A DNA stretch of 64,000 nt from Paralvinella palmiformis (lineage: Eukaryota; Annelida; Polychaeta; Terebellida; Alvinellidae): the NCBI GenBank assembly GCA_025642065.1, contig JAODUP010000082.1:426001-490000 (forward strand), given 5' to 3'. Below, one piece after another: positions 26,201 through 36,085 of the stretch. The notes under the pieces were generated by a model that saw only the letters and a program-made list of their open reading frames with translations, was not told where the DNA came from and did not search any database. The position numbers were made by a program, and so were the translations under genes. The number at the start of each line of letters is the position of its first letter. The first letter of the stretch is position 1.

Positions 26201-29098
26201 AGTCAGAAGATATACAGTATTCTTCTGTGTATTGCACACATTTGTGTATAAAAATATCTGTATTTATTCAAAGCTGTACTGGTATTAACCAAACCGTGTA
26301 TAATAAAAAAAATACTGCTACTTACGAGTGGCCATATTCCACACAGAATTCTGCACACACCTGAAATATACACGGCGACATAGGAAAAGTTGTTCTGCAT
26401 TATACAGTAAAATGTTTACACTTCTATTAGATGTACAAAGTTTTACATCTATCTTCCAGACATGGGATCAATTTCAATACTGGAATTGCTTATTTAAAAA
26501 TAATTGGAATTCGAATTGAAAAATTTAGAATTTAAGTTTGCTACAAAAAATTAAATCCACAAATTCATTTACCATTTAATTTTTGTATTCAGAAATATTT
26601 CTTCCATGGCAAGCCTATTTAGAATATAAACTACTCAGAGTAGGTATTCCAAGTAGGTACTCGGAGTAGGTAGACATTGTAGGTTTGTATGTATGTATAT
26701 GGTACATAACAGACAATGGGATCAATTCCATTTTGTCAATTCCAATCCCATTTTTTACCTACTCTTTTTTACCACCAGTAGGTACTCTGAATACCTACTC
26801 TGAGTACCTATCTGGAATACCTACTCTGAATAGTTTATATTCCAAGTAGGATTGTCATGAATTTTTTCTCTCCAAATTATAAAATTAAAAGGTAAATTAA
26901 TTTGTGGATTTAATTGTTTTCTAGCAAACTTCAATTCCAAATTCCATTAAAAAAAATCAAATTCTGAAATTGGAATTGCCCATCAATTCCAATTCCAGAA
27001 TTGGCCCCATGTCTGGTATATATTATCGTACATATCATTGAATAAAAGAATAACTTGAATAAAAAAATATCTGTGTTTGTTATTGTTAAGCATATAAAAT
27101 ATATGGAATTGAATTTGCTCTGTTTGGAATTTTGAAGAAAATTTGATGTGGAATTGCCCAAATGGAATTGAGTGGAATTGACAAAATGGAATTTTCAATT
27201 CCCTTCATTTACTTGCTAAAAATTAAACACAAAACAAAACACGTTTCAAAATGTATTACACTATTTTGCATTCCGTAAGGCAGCTCATTATTTTCTGAAA
27301 ATGCCAAATATGTAGCACAGTTAATTTGACGCTTAATTTTGTTGATAATCTGCGGAGCACATTGACTATAAGAAAGAAATTTTCTTTCTTCCCAAGAAAT
27401 ATTTTTTTGAATATCATATTCATACATAAACAAAAAAGGTTAACCCACAGCCTACTGGTTAGGATTGATAAGTACAAGTGTCCTTGGTCAGTTGGTCTTT
27501 GCCATTCGTCAATTATTTATAACAGTCACTGTATAAAACTGTGGCACAATGTCTGTCATGCCATCAATTATATGTGGGTAATAATTTGCTCGGGTTTTTC
27601 ATGCTAAAAGGCATAAACCAATCAATGTTTATAGTACTTAGGAATCCAATATGCAGCTGGCAGCACTTCTAGACTGGAAGCTGGCAATGTCATATTTTCA
27701 GGTTATTACAGCAGCCAATTGGTGTCGGCTCTGACAAGTGAGCTGTAATTAGACCATTCTTTGTGCACTCCACTTACTTTATACGATACAGGTCATATAC
27801 TGTATAGGTAGAGTGTCTGATGACAAACTAGGCAGCTCTCATCAGTCAATTAAATATATAACTACTGCTTTTATTTATTAATGCTGTAGGACAACAAACA
27901 GCACATTGGTGAGCTCCGGTGGCCTAGCGGTTAAGCACCCGGCACCAATGGTCACAGGTTCGAACCCCGCAAGAGATCAAAATATTTCCAGAGATTAATT
28001 TTTCGTCTTAAAAAAATCATGGGTGGATGACCATGTTGAATGGCGGTGCCATCTCCACTGAATCATTTAAAATAAAAGGGGAAGTTAAAAAAACCCTGAG
28101 GACGTAAAGGGTATTTCGGCTCCATCTTTCCGTACTGCTCCCCTGTGAGTGGTGGGGGAGGAGGTTTCTCAACCACTCCAACATAGAGGCTAGGCCGAAT
28201 AAGCAACATGCTGGGGATTCTCCCTGAACAACAAAACAAACAGGACATTAAGTGTCATTTGTGTGGGCTTTCACATGTATAACACACACACACACACCTC
28301 AGGAAGGGGAATTGATATATGTTGCACATTGACATTCACAAACTGTAATTTTTGTGAGATTTGTATTTTGATCAAATAGGTGATGCGCCAAGTAAAATGT
28401 TGCTGCTTTACGGCCACTTTTGTGTACAAGGTCGGCTAAATGGGCCGAGCGACCTCCAATGGTAATGAAGTGAAAATTGAAAGATGAAACACCCTTCTGA
28501 CATAGCGAGGCTGGGGTTTGAACCCAGGTGCTATAGATATATAGCCAACCACGCTACCAGGTAGGCCATGGTATGATGCATCAAGAAAAGATAACACATG
28601 CACCGGGTACACATGTCTTGTTTGTAAGTTTTCCATAAACAGTACGTGTCATTTATTTAATCATTTATGGAGCCATATTTATATATTCACTATGCACAAA
28701 GCCATCTACTGTAATTGTTTACAATTAGGGTACTAGATTATCTGAGATAATCTGTTCTTGTATGCAATACAATCTTCCACTAATCGTTCAGTGCTGATTT
28801 TATATGGTTTCAGATGGCAGGGACAGTCACTTTATCGGTAAGTTTGTTTTTCTTTATGAATTAATGTTGTCAGTAAGATTCCACGTAATTACAAATAAAT
28901 CTACCCAAATCTGTGTAGTGTCTAATATGATACACCAGATAAACATATGGGGGGTGGGGGTGGTATTTAGTAAAAACAATTATGGAGTTTCCTAATCTTC
29001 CAATGTGAAGGATGTAACATTCATCATGTCAGTTGCTTTGGTTTGTCTTATTAAGCTCTCTGCTTCCTATCTAGAACTGGTGTAATATTTGTAGAATA

Positions 29099-29137
<39 letters not shown>

Positions 29138-32100
29138 CGTGTTGCTGTGATTAATAAAATCATCAAATACATAATGTTATATGGTAACGACACCGTGCAA
29201 ATATAAATCACCAAGATTTAACCGAAAGGTCGGGGATTTGTGAGTTTAAAAACACACAAAACTATGTATAATTACAGTATTGGTAAATACTGTGGAAAGG
29301 TTTATACCGTTTACTTCATCTGTACACATCGGAATTATGCATTAGATCACATTGGATATAAGATTGCCATCTCTCGACACACACAAAGAATACATGTGTT
29401 TAATATGGGAGACGTAATAAATAAAATGAGAACAAATTTTCTACCTTATCATAAATAGCATTATACGCATTAACACAGTATCTAGACTAAAATTGTATCT
29501 GCGTGTAAATCTGGGTGAGTCATTCTGGTATTGTTTATATTATGTCCGCTGTCCCATTATTAAAATTCCATTTGGATTGGTTCCAATAATTTTAACTGTT
29601 AGTCATCTAATTCTAACGAAGGCACAAGGTGCATTTTGTCCGGTGGCCCTTGAAATGTAATTAATATTGAAGTACAAGGATTCTAAAACGATATGCTTCA
29701 TTCACATCTATCAAATTAATTATTCACAGAAAATATGCTCTGAGAGGGATGTGACACATGTGATGGATTCAGATTATATCATATCACTGGTCAACAAATA
29801 TCAACAAACGATTTATTAGATGGCACTGTTACTAGTATACATAAAACCCGACAGCTTGCAGATATTATCACAGACTCACCTTTCATTTTCACATTATGAG
29901 TGTGTGTTTGTGTTTTACATGGTTCCCTCGGCCAAAGAAATATAATTTTCCAGGTCATTTCCAGGGCAAATTAACCATTTTCCAGGAGAAAGTTTACAAG
30001 ATTTAAAGGTAATAAATCAAGATATGTGCTAGCTGTCTGATCCACCCACTTTTATTTAAATTTTAACTGACATGGGATATTAGGACCATGTACAGGTAAT
30101 CTTTTTCTTCTACAATCAAAACGTTTTCTTCCACTGGCATTATATTTATTCATGAGTTTTTCACGGGGAATATTTTTTCCAGGACATTTTCTGATTTGGT
30201 AAAATTCCAGGACATTTCCAGAACCTGGAAAATGAATTTGTTATTTTCCAGATTTGCCAGGATGTGTGGGAACCCTGGACAGCCATAAACAGAGTAGACA
30301 TATGTAATAAAGAATCTCTTGTTTAGAAAACTCATGGCTCCAATGTTTTGAAGAAAAACATTCTTCCAGTAAGTTAATAATTGTTTATAAACAATGTTAT
30401 CCAACAACTGACAAACCTGCCACACCATGAACAACCAGTGTTGATACATACTACTAGCAAAGCTCCCTTTTAAACTGAAATCAAGTCATAATTCATATGG
30501 AAACATATCATATTTCAAGCCATGTTCTATATTCATATCACTAATGGGGGGGGGGCTGTTCTTGGTAAAACCTAGTCAGAAGGAGCACACTTAGTCTCAA
30601 CACTAGCCAGATCTGGGACATAAGGATGAGGGGTAATACCCAAAAAGATGATCAAATCAAAAACCGCAGACAGAGATAATACTGGGATTTGGATCACAAA
30701 TGGCGGTGTGCAACAACCATAGTGCGCTAATATGGGGGGAAGGAAGGGCTGAGATCCATACCCAAGATGACTCGTACCCCATTTGAGACGACGGACACTC
30801 CAAGCCTAAAGAAGATTTTGCTGCATTGTTGATTCTATGTTTATTTGTGTAGCACATAGATGTAGGGACAAACTATATAACGGTACTACAACATTTTACA
30901 CCTAATACATACACACATTAAATGTTATGACAAATTTGGAAATAAGCATCTAATAATACTTAATAAGTTTTATGTGGTTTATTTCCCAGACGAATTCATT
31001 AATGACCATGGTTATCATTGGTCACCAGTTGGAAGTTCAAAAACACACTTTTAGCTTATAACCATCTTACTTGAAACAACAAGATGATGATTGATGTTTT
31101 ACTGCCACTTTTATGCCAATGGTAGGCTAAATGGGCCGAGTGACCTCCAAAGGTTATTGAAGCAAAGTCGAAGATGAAACAACCTTCAGATATCCCCATG
31201 CCGAGATTCGAACACGGTGGTAGTGATCTGTGGTCCAACGTGCTACTGCTAGACCACGGAGGCACCCTACTTAAAACCTGAAGGCAGCTACAATTATATA
31301 ATGATACACCCATGCTCCATGACCTACCATTTCTACTGAAAGAGCATACTTCAGAGATCTTTAATCAAGTTGGAGGAAGAGGTTGGGTTGAGTTGTTTAA
31401 ACTACGTTTCCTAATTTTAAATAACTTGCATCTCTAATAACAATAAAGATATCTTGACAATTTAAAACTGGACAATGTTATTCGCATTAAACTGTGTATT
31501 TTAAAAGAAGAATTTTTAGGTTTTGATGCATTTGAAAATTTGTGTACCTCTATGGTACCCAAGATAGGTCGAGTCTACCTATATTGGGGGCTCCAGTACT
31601 CTTAGCCACTCAAGCCTCTTCGCCAGAGAGAACCACATTCCCTGGTCTATTCACCACTTATGCCCCTGTCCCCATTCAGCACTAATGCCTGGGCCCATTG
31701 ACCACTAATGTCTGAGCCCATTGACCACTAACGCCTGGGCCCATTCACCACCGATTCTTGAGCCTTAATACCATTAAACAAAACTGATTATATTATTATT
31801 ATATAACAGTTGACATTTACATATTACGCAAACACGGTCTGTAATGTACACAAAGTCATTTATTGGCATCTCCAATATTTAGTATCCTTTATTATTAACA
31901 GTGCAACATTAATCTGTAGTTTAACCAGTGTCAATGTTCAATTATCAGTCAGTGGGTTGAAGACTTTGATGAGTTATTTAAGCTGGAGAACAGACTATAT
32001 ACAATTTGTTGCTTTGATATAAAGAATTTATTAATTAAATAAGCCTACTAGTTCCTGAAATCATGTAGACAAAGGGATGAGTAAGCTTTCATCAATGATA

Positions 32101-35100
32101 TAATCACAATAATCATTGAAGCCAATTCTCATGGATGTGATGACAATGGATAATAATTTTAATTAGGAGTGTATATTCCAGGGTTGGAGTTGAACTCGGG
32201 TTAAACTAGTTAAGCCCAGCCTGGTGGCTTAATCCTAGGTTTAACTAGTTTAAGCCGGCTTAAGCTGGGGTTTTCTCACAATATAGTATACTGACTAACA
32301 AATTTATACATTTTATACACATGAAAAATAGTTGTTTGAATGGTGGGCATTTTAAAGATGTGCACTAATCAACATAATCCAATATCTGAGATATTATACT
32401 GTTGGTGGAAGCAATTAGACACTATCAGTATCACAGTGTAGTAATTATTTAAGCAGTGTGCGACATTAATGCTTCACCCGCGACATTAATGCTTCACCGC
32501 TCGACCGGGACCAGTGTTTCAAAGTCCGGTCTAGTATCACTACCATAGTACTTAACTGGCCGGTCTAGTGTGGATTTTAATGGAAAAACTGTTTATTAAC
32601 TTGTGACACATCAAACACAGAAATAACTTCACTTGCTATAAATCCGGTCAAATCTTGGACACATGCCTTCCGGCTATGAAACAAATTGGTGCAACATGTT
32701 AACGTCACAAACAACACTTGCAGCTTCCCAACTGACCGATGAAATGAGTGTTCTGGAATTTATCTGAATACTGTAGATCTGTTTCATTTGGCGAATATGA
32801 CGAGCGACATAAAATACGACAAAAAATATTATGTAATACAGAACTTCATATTTTACTCTAAAAGCACTACATAGGGGTGCTTCCGTGGTCTAGAGGTAGC
32901 GTGTTGGACCATAGATCACTACCATCTGTGTTCGAATCTCGGCATGGGCATATCTGAAGGTTGTTTCATCTTTGACTTCGGCCCATTTAGCCTACCATGT
33001 GCACAAAACATCACCATCTAAAAGCACTACTTTGATAACACACTGAACATGTGTAATATTTTCATTCATTCAACAATCGGTTCACATTGCAATTTATAAT
33101 AAAACAATCACTCGTTTAAAAATCATTCGTCTCGGACATTGTCCCCATCAGAATCACTCATATTCATAATAACGATCAATAGTCGGTTTTTTTCAAGCCA
33201 CGTTTAACAACATTAGACAAAATCAAATGCATGAAACAAACCAGCCTGCATGTAGAGGTTTGAGTCTAGTGATCTTGAGGCTGAGTTGAGTGTCTGCAAT
33301 TTTGCGATTGGACGTCAAGAAGTTGCTGATTTGATCACTACATCAGGCATTGATCTGTCGCCAAATTAAGCTGATCTATGCCTACACACCAGATGTCTAA
33401 AATCCGTCAGGGGGAAATTCAGCGTTTTTTTCTGTTTCAATTATGTACACTTTCATGTTTATTGGTGCACTGATAACAGGCCGTTTAATTATTAACTCAG
33501 TGATCAACTCATAATATGGAGGTCTGAAATACGTAACCTTCATGCTCACCTGGTCTAGTGTTAAAACATTTTACTAGACCTGCAGGTCCAGTAAGGCTAT
33601 TAGTTAGTTTCACACACTGTGTAAGGTATTATGATTTGTTGGTGGCCTGAACCAATTAATCCGTTCTACGATTGGTTGAGCTTGTTTGTTAAATTGGCTT
33701 CTGGTTAATATAGATAACAAATGTTTAATTTACATTTAGTGCGTCTTATTTGATCAATTAGTGGTTAATTGTGCCGTAAACATGAGCTTAACTTGGATTT
33801 AATTCAACCGGTCTATTCATGATCTATTTAATCAGAGAAATAAGTTTATGAAGTTTACTTCACAAGTGAAATCGGTGGTGAATTTGGCCTAACCATAAGG
33901 GGTGAATAGGCTCTACTGTGAGTGGCTAATAGGCCATGGAAACTAGTAAATGTTAGGATTGAGAGAAGACCTCAGTGACGAGTGTTCCCATTCCCATATT
34001 GGGCACAGGCTATCATGGGAGAGGTCTATGTGGTCTAGAAGTTATTGTGTTTGCAATGATAACGGTCACTTAATATCAGTATTATTTCTTTTATTAAGAC
34101 AGAATCCTACTCTGTCATTATATTGGATTCTGGGTAACCGAATTACAAAGTTGCCTCGCATGCCCAGGGCTCGACATTAACGGTTGTCTGCCTGTCCGGG
34201 ACCACAAAACTACGTAATCGGACAATTAAAACCACCTGTTTGGTTGTCCGCCATGTCAAGTTGTATTTTAGCTAAAAAACACTATTCCTGGTTGTAGGCT
34301 GGATTTTGGACCGATTTTCAGCAGAAAATAGGTCATGATAAACGACAAATATTTATTAGCCGATAGTTTCCAGATTTGAAATAATGCTAAAATCTACTGT
34401 TGTAACCATTTCAGATGTCATACTTATAAATATTTACTGAATATAAGAACCATGCTTGAAGGATGGGAGAGATTTCGATGAGCTGGTGATCTTGGCTGGT
34501 AATCAGCCATTTGCATTATGATGGACTCAAATACTCTCTCCGGATTGGCCAGTTGTTTTTGTTTACAGTAAACAAAAGCATATGGTCATGTTTATATGGT
34601 GGATTTCTGTCCTTTTCTGTTTATTTGTTTGATCACTGAGTTTTTTTCCATTTTATATTAATATTATGACATAAATATGGATTCCATATTAACTGTTTTC
34701 ATACTTTGCTGAAGGAATTATATGCAGTTTTTGGTAACTTAATTGTGTTTCTTCCTTGATCCTCTGTGTATGAATTATTACTGTCTTTATTTGCTATTTT
34801 GTGCTTTATTTTATATTTAAACAACAATGGGCTTCCCTTATCACCCGAACAGCCACAAGAAGAAAATTCCTCCCTGACCAATAATTTATTACTGGATGAA
34901 CTATGAACTGTTGATTATTATATACTGTTTTGTGTGGATCAATAAAATCACAAACACACAATTATTGTCTTTGTGGTCTAATTGGTAGCGCATTGGACCA
35001 CAGATCACTACCACCTGAATTAGAATCTTGGCGTGGGCATAGCTGATTTTTGTTGTAGTAAGAAATTTGGTTGGGCTAGTGGATTTAAATGTTACTAGCC

Positions 35101-36085
35101 CAGTGGCTAGTGAGATGTAGAAATATTTTTCTGGCCCTGAGTTCTTAGCATGTTGTACTGTGCAGATGCCAATGACCACCAGCTGGCTATGTGGTGAAAC
35201 TCAGTTCCTATTTCAGAGTAAGATTTAGTAATCACTCAAATTATGGAAATGATTCAAGATGTCTTTGTCGAAATTCAGCTTCATAATTCCAGAAAAGAAT
35301 ACTGCAAAGGGATGGTCTATGTCACAAAAGGAATACAAAGCGAAGAAGAAACTAAATTTTATTGTTATGGTCATTTCAATTTCTGGGGCCGTTTCATAAT
35401 GAGGCTGCCGATGAAATGTTCTGGAAAACCTGTAGCTATGGGCTACCTGGCCAGTTGTCGGACAAGTGATTTTTTTCCCCAGACAAACAAAAATGAAATG
35501 TGACTTGTCCTACCGCGACAAGTGGCCAAAAATGTTAATGTCGAGCCCTGATGCCTAAACTACATATCATAATCATATGACATATCACCATGCCATATGA
35601 TATGTCATATTCGTGTCATAACTGTAGACTATTCTCTATCTTCCACCACGATTGCTGGTGTTAAATTTGAGCATTGAAACAAAGGTCAGTGTTTATCATC
35701 AGGACATGTAGTAGTTTATTCGTTTATAACTTTCCATTTTCCTAAAGTTTTGACGTCAATAATCATTATAAACAAACGTCAAAAATCATTATGTTTAACA
35801 TATAGTAGTTTATTCATTAATAACTTTCTATTTCCTAAAGTTTTGACGTCAATATGACAACAACAAAGTTTTGTCACAAGATTCAACTGGTCAGTCTAGA
35901 TCCTGTAAAATCACTAAATGTCAAAAGACAAAACTGACAAGAAAGAACGACAGAGTGACACAAACAACCATGATCATGTGACCCAATTACTTAATTAGTT
36001 TCATTTACTGAAATATACTTACAACAGATATGACGCTCAGTGCATACAGCATAAAACAGGTTCCCGACGTTAACTTTATTTCCAT
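20281..36085 (-). CDS. WBP1/VOPP1-family WW-domain-binding membrane protein, 6 exons
   Basis: Exons in coding order: 36085-36023, 26360-26326, 25503-25393, 23114-22811, 21869-21785, 20483-20281. Sites are GT-AG and phases agree; 801 nt give 266 aa. Residues 1-21 (MEIKLTSGTCFMLYALSVIS) are a signal peptide. The short lumenal domain is Cys-rich (C23, C27, C34, C40, C41, C45, C46; HKCCGATCC) and is followed by NMWYFW at 65-70, a hallmark next to the membrane in VOPP1 and WBP1. A membrane helix FVILFVLMSCFGGC (71-84) and YYRRH follow. The Pro/Ser/Thr-rich cytosolic tail has PPAY (166-169), LPPY (187-190) and LPPY (204-207), ligands for WW domains of NEDD4-type ubiquitin ligases. Vertebrate relatives act in endosomes and lysosomes. 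Which vertebrate member is the orthologue is not decidable. An extra small exon in the 9.7-kb intron 1 is possible, but the two ends already join in phase. Confidence 0.8.
21125..21665 (-). mobile_element. L2/CR1-like LINE 3' end (WBP1/VOPP1-like intron 5)
   Basis: On the minus strand, ELFGAFSDIKNGSGTRAFSV, VVPTLLNS and HLKTHLFRLAYPS form the C-terminus of an L2-like reverse transcriptase. Its 3'UTR (21125-21390) is shared with 17650-17905. The frame is intact only over this last part; the rest is lost to 5' truncation. Confidence 0.75.
21923..22274. mobile_element. MITE (CAGACATGGGG family), best copy
   Basis: Complete 352-bp copy: starts CAGACATGGGGTTGATTCC, ends AATTGACCCCATGTCTG. Flanks are ATAACATG (21915-21922) and ATAAGATG (22275-22282), 7 of 8 identical. 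An 8-bp duplication points to hAT-type transposase mobilisation. The interior is palindromic: TTCCAATT repeats in one half, GGAATTG complements in the other. Confidence 0.8.
25105..25225 (-). mobile_element. tRNA-derived SINE, partial copy
   Basis: The minus-strand head reads CCGTGGTCTAGCGGTAGCGT (A-box region), followed by GCTGGACCACGGATCATGG. This is the same head as at 31084 and 32876. The body is only partly preserved. Confidence 0.6.
26457..26676. mobile_element. MITE (CAGACATGGGG family), half copy
   Basis: Begins CAGACATGGGATCAATTTC and follows the copy at 4935 closely through the GGTACTCGGAGTAGGTA centre, then stops; the second arm is absent. It sits about 30 bp before another copy (26710). 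Confidence 0.6.
26710..27015. mobile_element. MITE (CAGACATGGGG family), near-complete copy
   Basis: Starts CAGACAATGGGATCAATTCC and ends TTGGCCCCATGTCTG. Flanking 8-mers GTACATAA and GTATATAT agree at 6 of 8. It is oriented with the opposite arm order to the half copy next to it. Further GGAATTG-rich degenerate sequence follows at 27105-27205. Confidence 0.65.
27905..28240 (+). mobile_element. tRNA-derived SINE with clear A and B boxes (intron 1)
   Basis: The head GGTGGCCTAGCGGTTAAGC and B box GGTTCGAACCCC have tRNA spacing. The tRNA-unrelated body contains GGATGACCATGTTGAATGGC and a Pro-box-like GGTGGGGGAGGAGG segment, and ends in an A-rich tail near 28235. It belongs to the same family as the poorer copy at 13556. 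Confidence 0.7.
28405..28570 (-). mobile_element. tRNA-derived SINE, family 1
   Basis: On the minus strand the head CTACCTGGTAGCGTGGTTGG is followed by the B-box-like GGGTTCAAACCCC. The body has AAGGGTGTTTCATCTTTC and GGAGGTCGCTCGGCCCATTT, shared with 31084 and 32876. It lies in intron 1 of the WBP1/VOPP1-like gene. Confidence 0.7.
29917..30280. mobile_element. Possible hAT-like MITE with TTTTCCAGG repeats
   Basis: The left edge CATGGTTCCC and right edge GTGTGGGAACCCTG are roughly complementary. The interior repeats TTTTCCAGG / TTCCAGGACATTTTC several times. The target duplication is not clear, so element identity is tentative. Confidence 0.35.
31084..31270 (-). mobile_element. tRNA-derived SINE, family 1 (fullest minus copy)
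   Basis: Minus-strand order: GTGCCTCCGTGGTCTAGCAG head, ACCACGGATCACTACCACC, B-box CGTGTTCGAATCTCGG, body GGTTGTTTCATCTTCGAC, then GGCCCATTTAGCCTACC. The copy at 32876 gives the same order on the plus strand. Confidence 0.75.
31590..31760. repeat. Minisatellite, about 26 bp unit
   Basis: Imperfect tandem units of the form GGGCCCATTGACCACTAATG repeat about five times between 31630 and 31750. Units vary (CCACTAATGTCTGAGCCCAT, CCACTAACGCCTGGGCCCAT). No coding reading is evident. It is GC-richer than its surroundings. Confidence 0.7.
32876..33025 (+). mobile_element. tRNA-derived SINE, family 1 (plus orientation)
   Basis: Head TTCCGTGGTCTAGAGGTAGC, B box GTGTTCGAATCTCGGC, body AAGGTTGTTTCATCTTTGAC and CGGCCCATTTAGCCTACCAT. 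The flanks CTAAAAGCACTAC (32859-32871 and 33018-33030) form a 13-bp direct repeat, a target-site duplication marking a complete retrotransposed copy. Confidence 0.8.
34165..35550. mobile_element. hAT-like DNA transposon (CAGGGCTCGACATTAAC ends)
   Basis: The left end CAGGGCTCGACATTAACGG and right end AATGTTAATGTCGAGCCCTG are complementary over 17 bp. ATGCC directly flanks both sides (34160-34164, 35551-35555), a 5-bp target duplication. Subterminal GTCCG/CGGAC-type motifs (TTGTCCGCC, GTCGGACAAG) recur inside each end. No transposase is readable; an 86-aa ORF at 35243-35503 resembles nothing I know. A SINE piece is nested at 34965. Confidence 0.75.
34965..35045 (+). mobile_element. SINE head fragment nested in the hAT-like element
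   Basis: TTTGTGGTCTAATTGGTAGC, GGACCACAGATCACTACCAC and a decayed B box (GAATTAGAATCTTGG) match the family-1 SINE head. The body is missing after the GTGGGCATAGCTG point. Confidence 0.6.
35751..35851. promoter_or_regulatory. Two consensus CRE sites in a short direct repeat
   Basis: TGACGTCA, the palindromic CREB/ATF site, occurs at 35751-35758 and 35844-35851. Each ends a repeated block (TAGTAGTTTATTC, TAACTTTC, CCTAAAGTTT). They lie about 235-335 bp inside intron 1 of the minus-strand WBP1/VOPP1-like gene, close to its promoter. Binding is inference. Confidence 0.4.

Noticed and set aside
27905..27975. Functional tRNA gene
   Set aside because: A and B boxes are good, but the acceptor and anticodon stems do not pair well and the sequence continues into a SINE body.
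32179..32280. Possible transposon end (CAGGGTTGGAGTTGAACTC) with TTAAGCC repeats
   Set aside because: No matching opposite end or target duplication found nearby.
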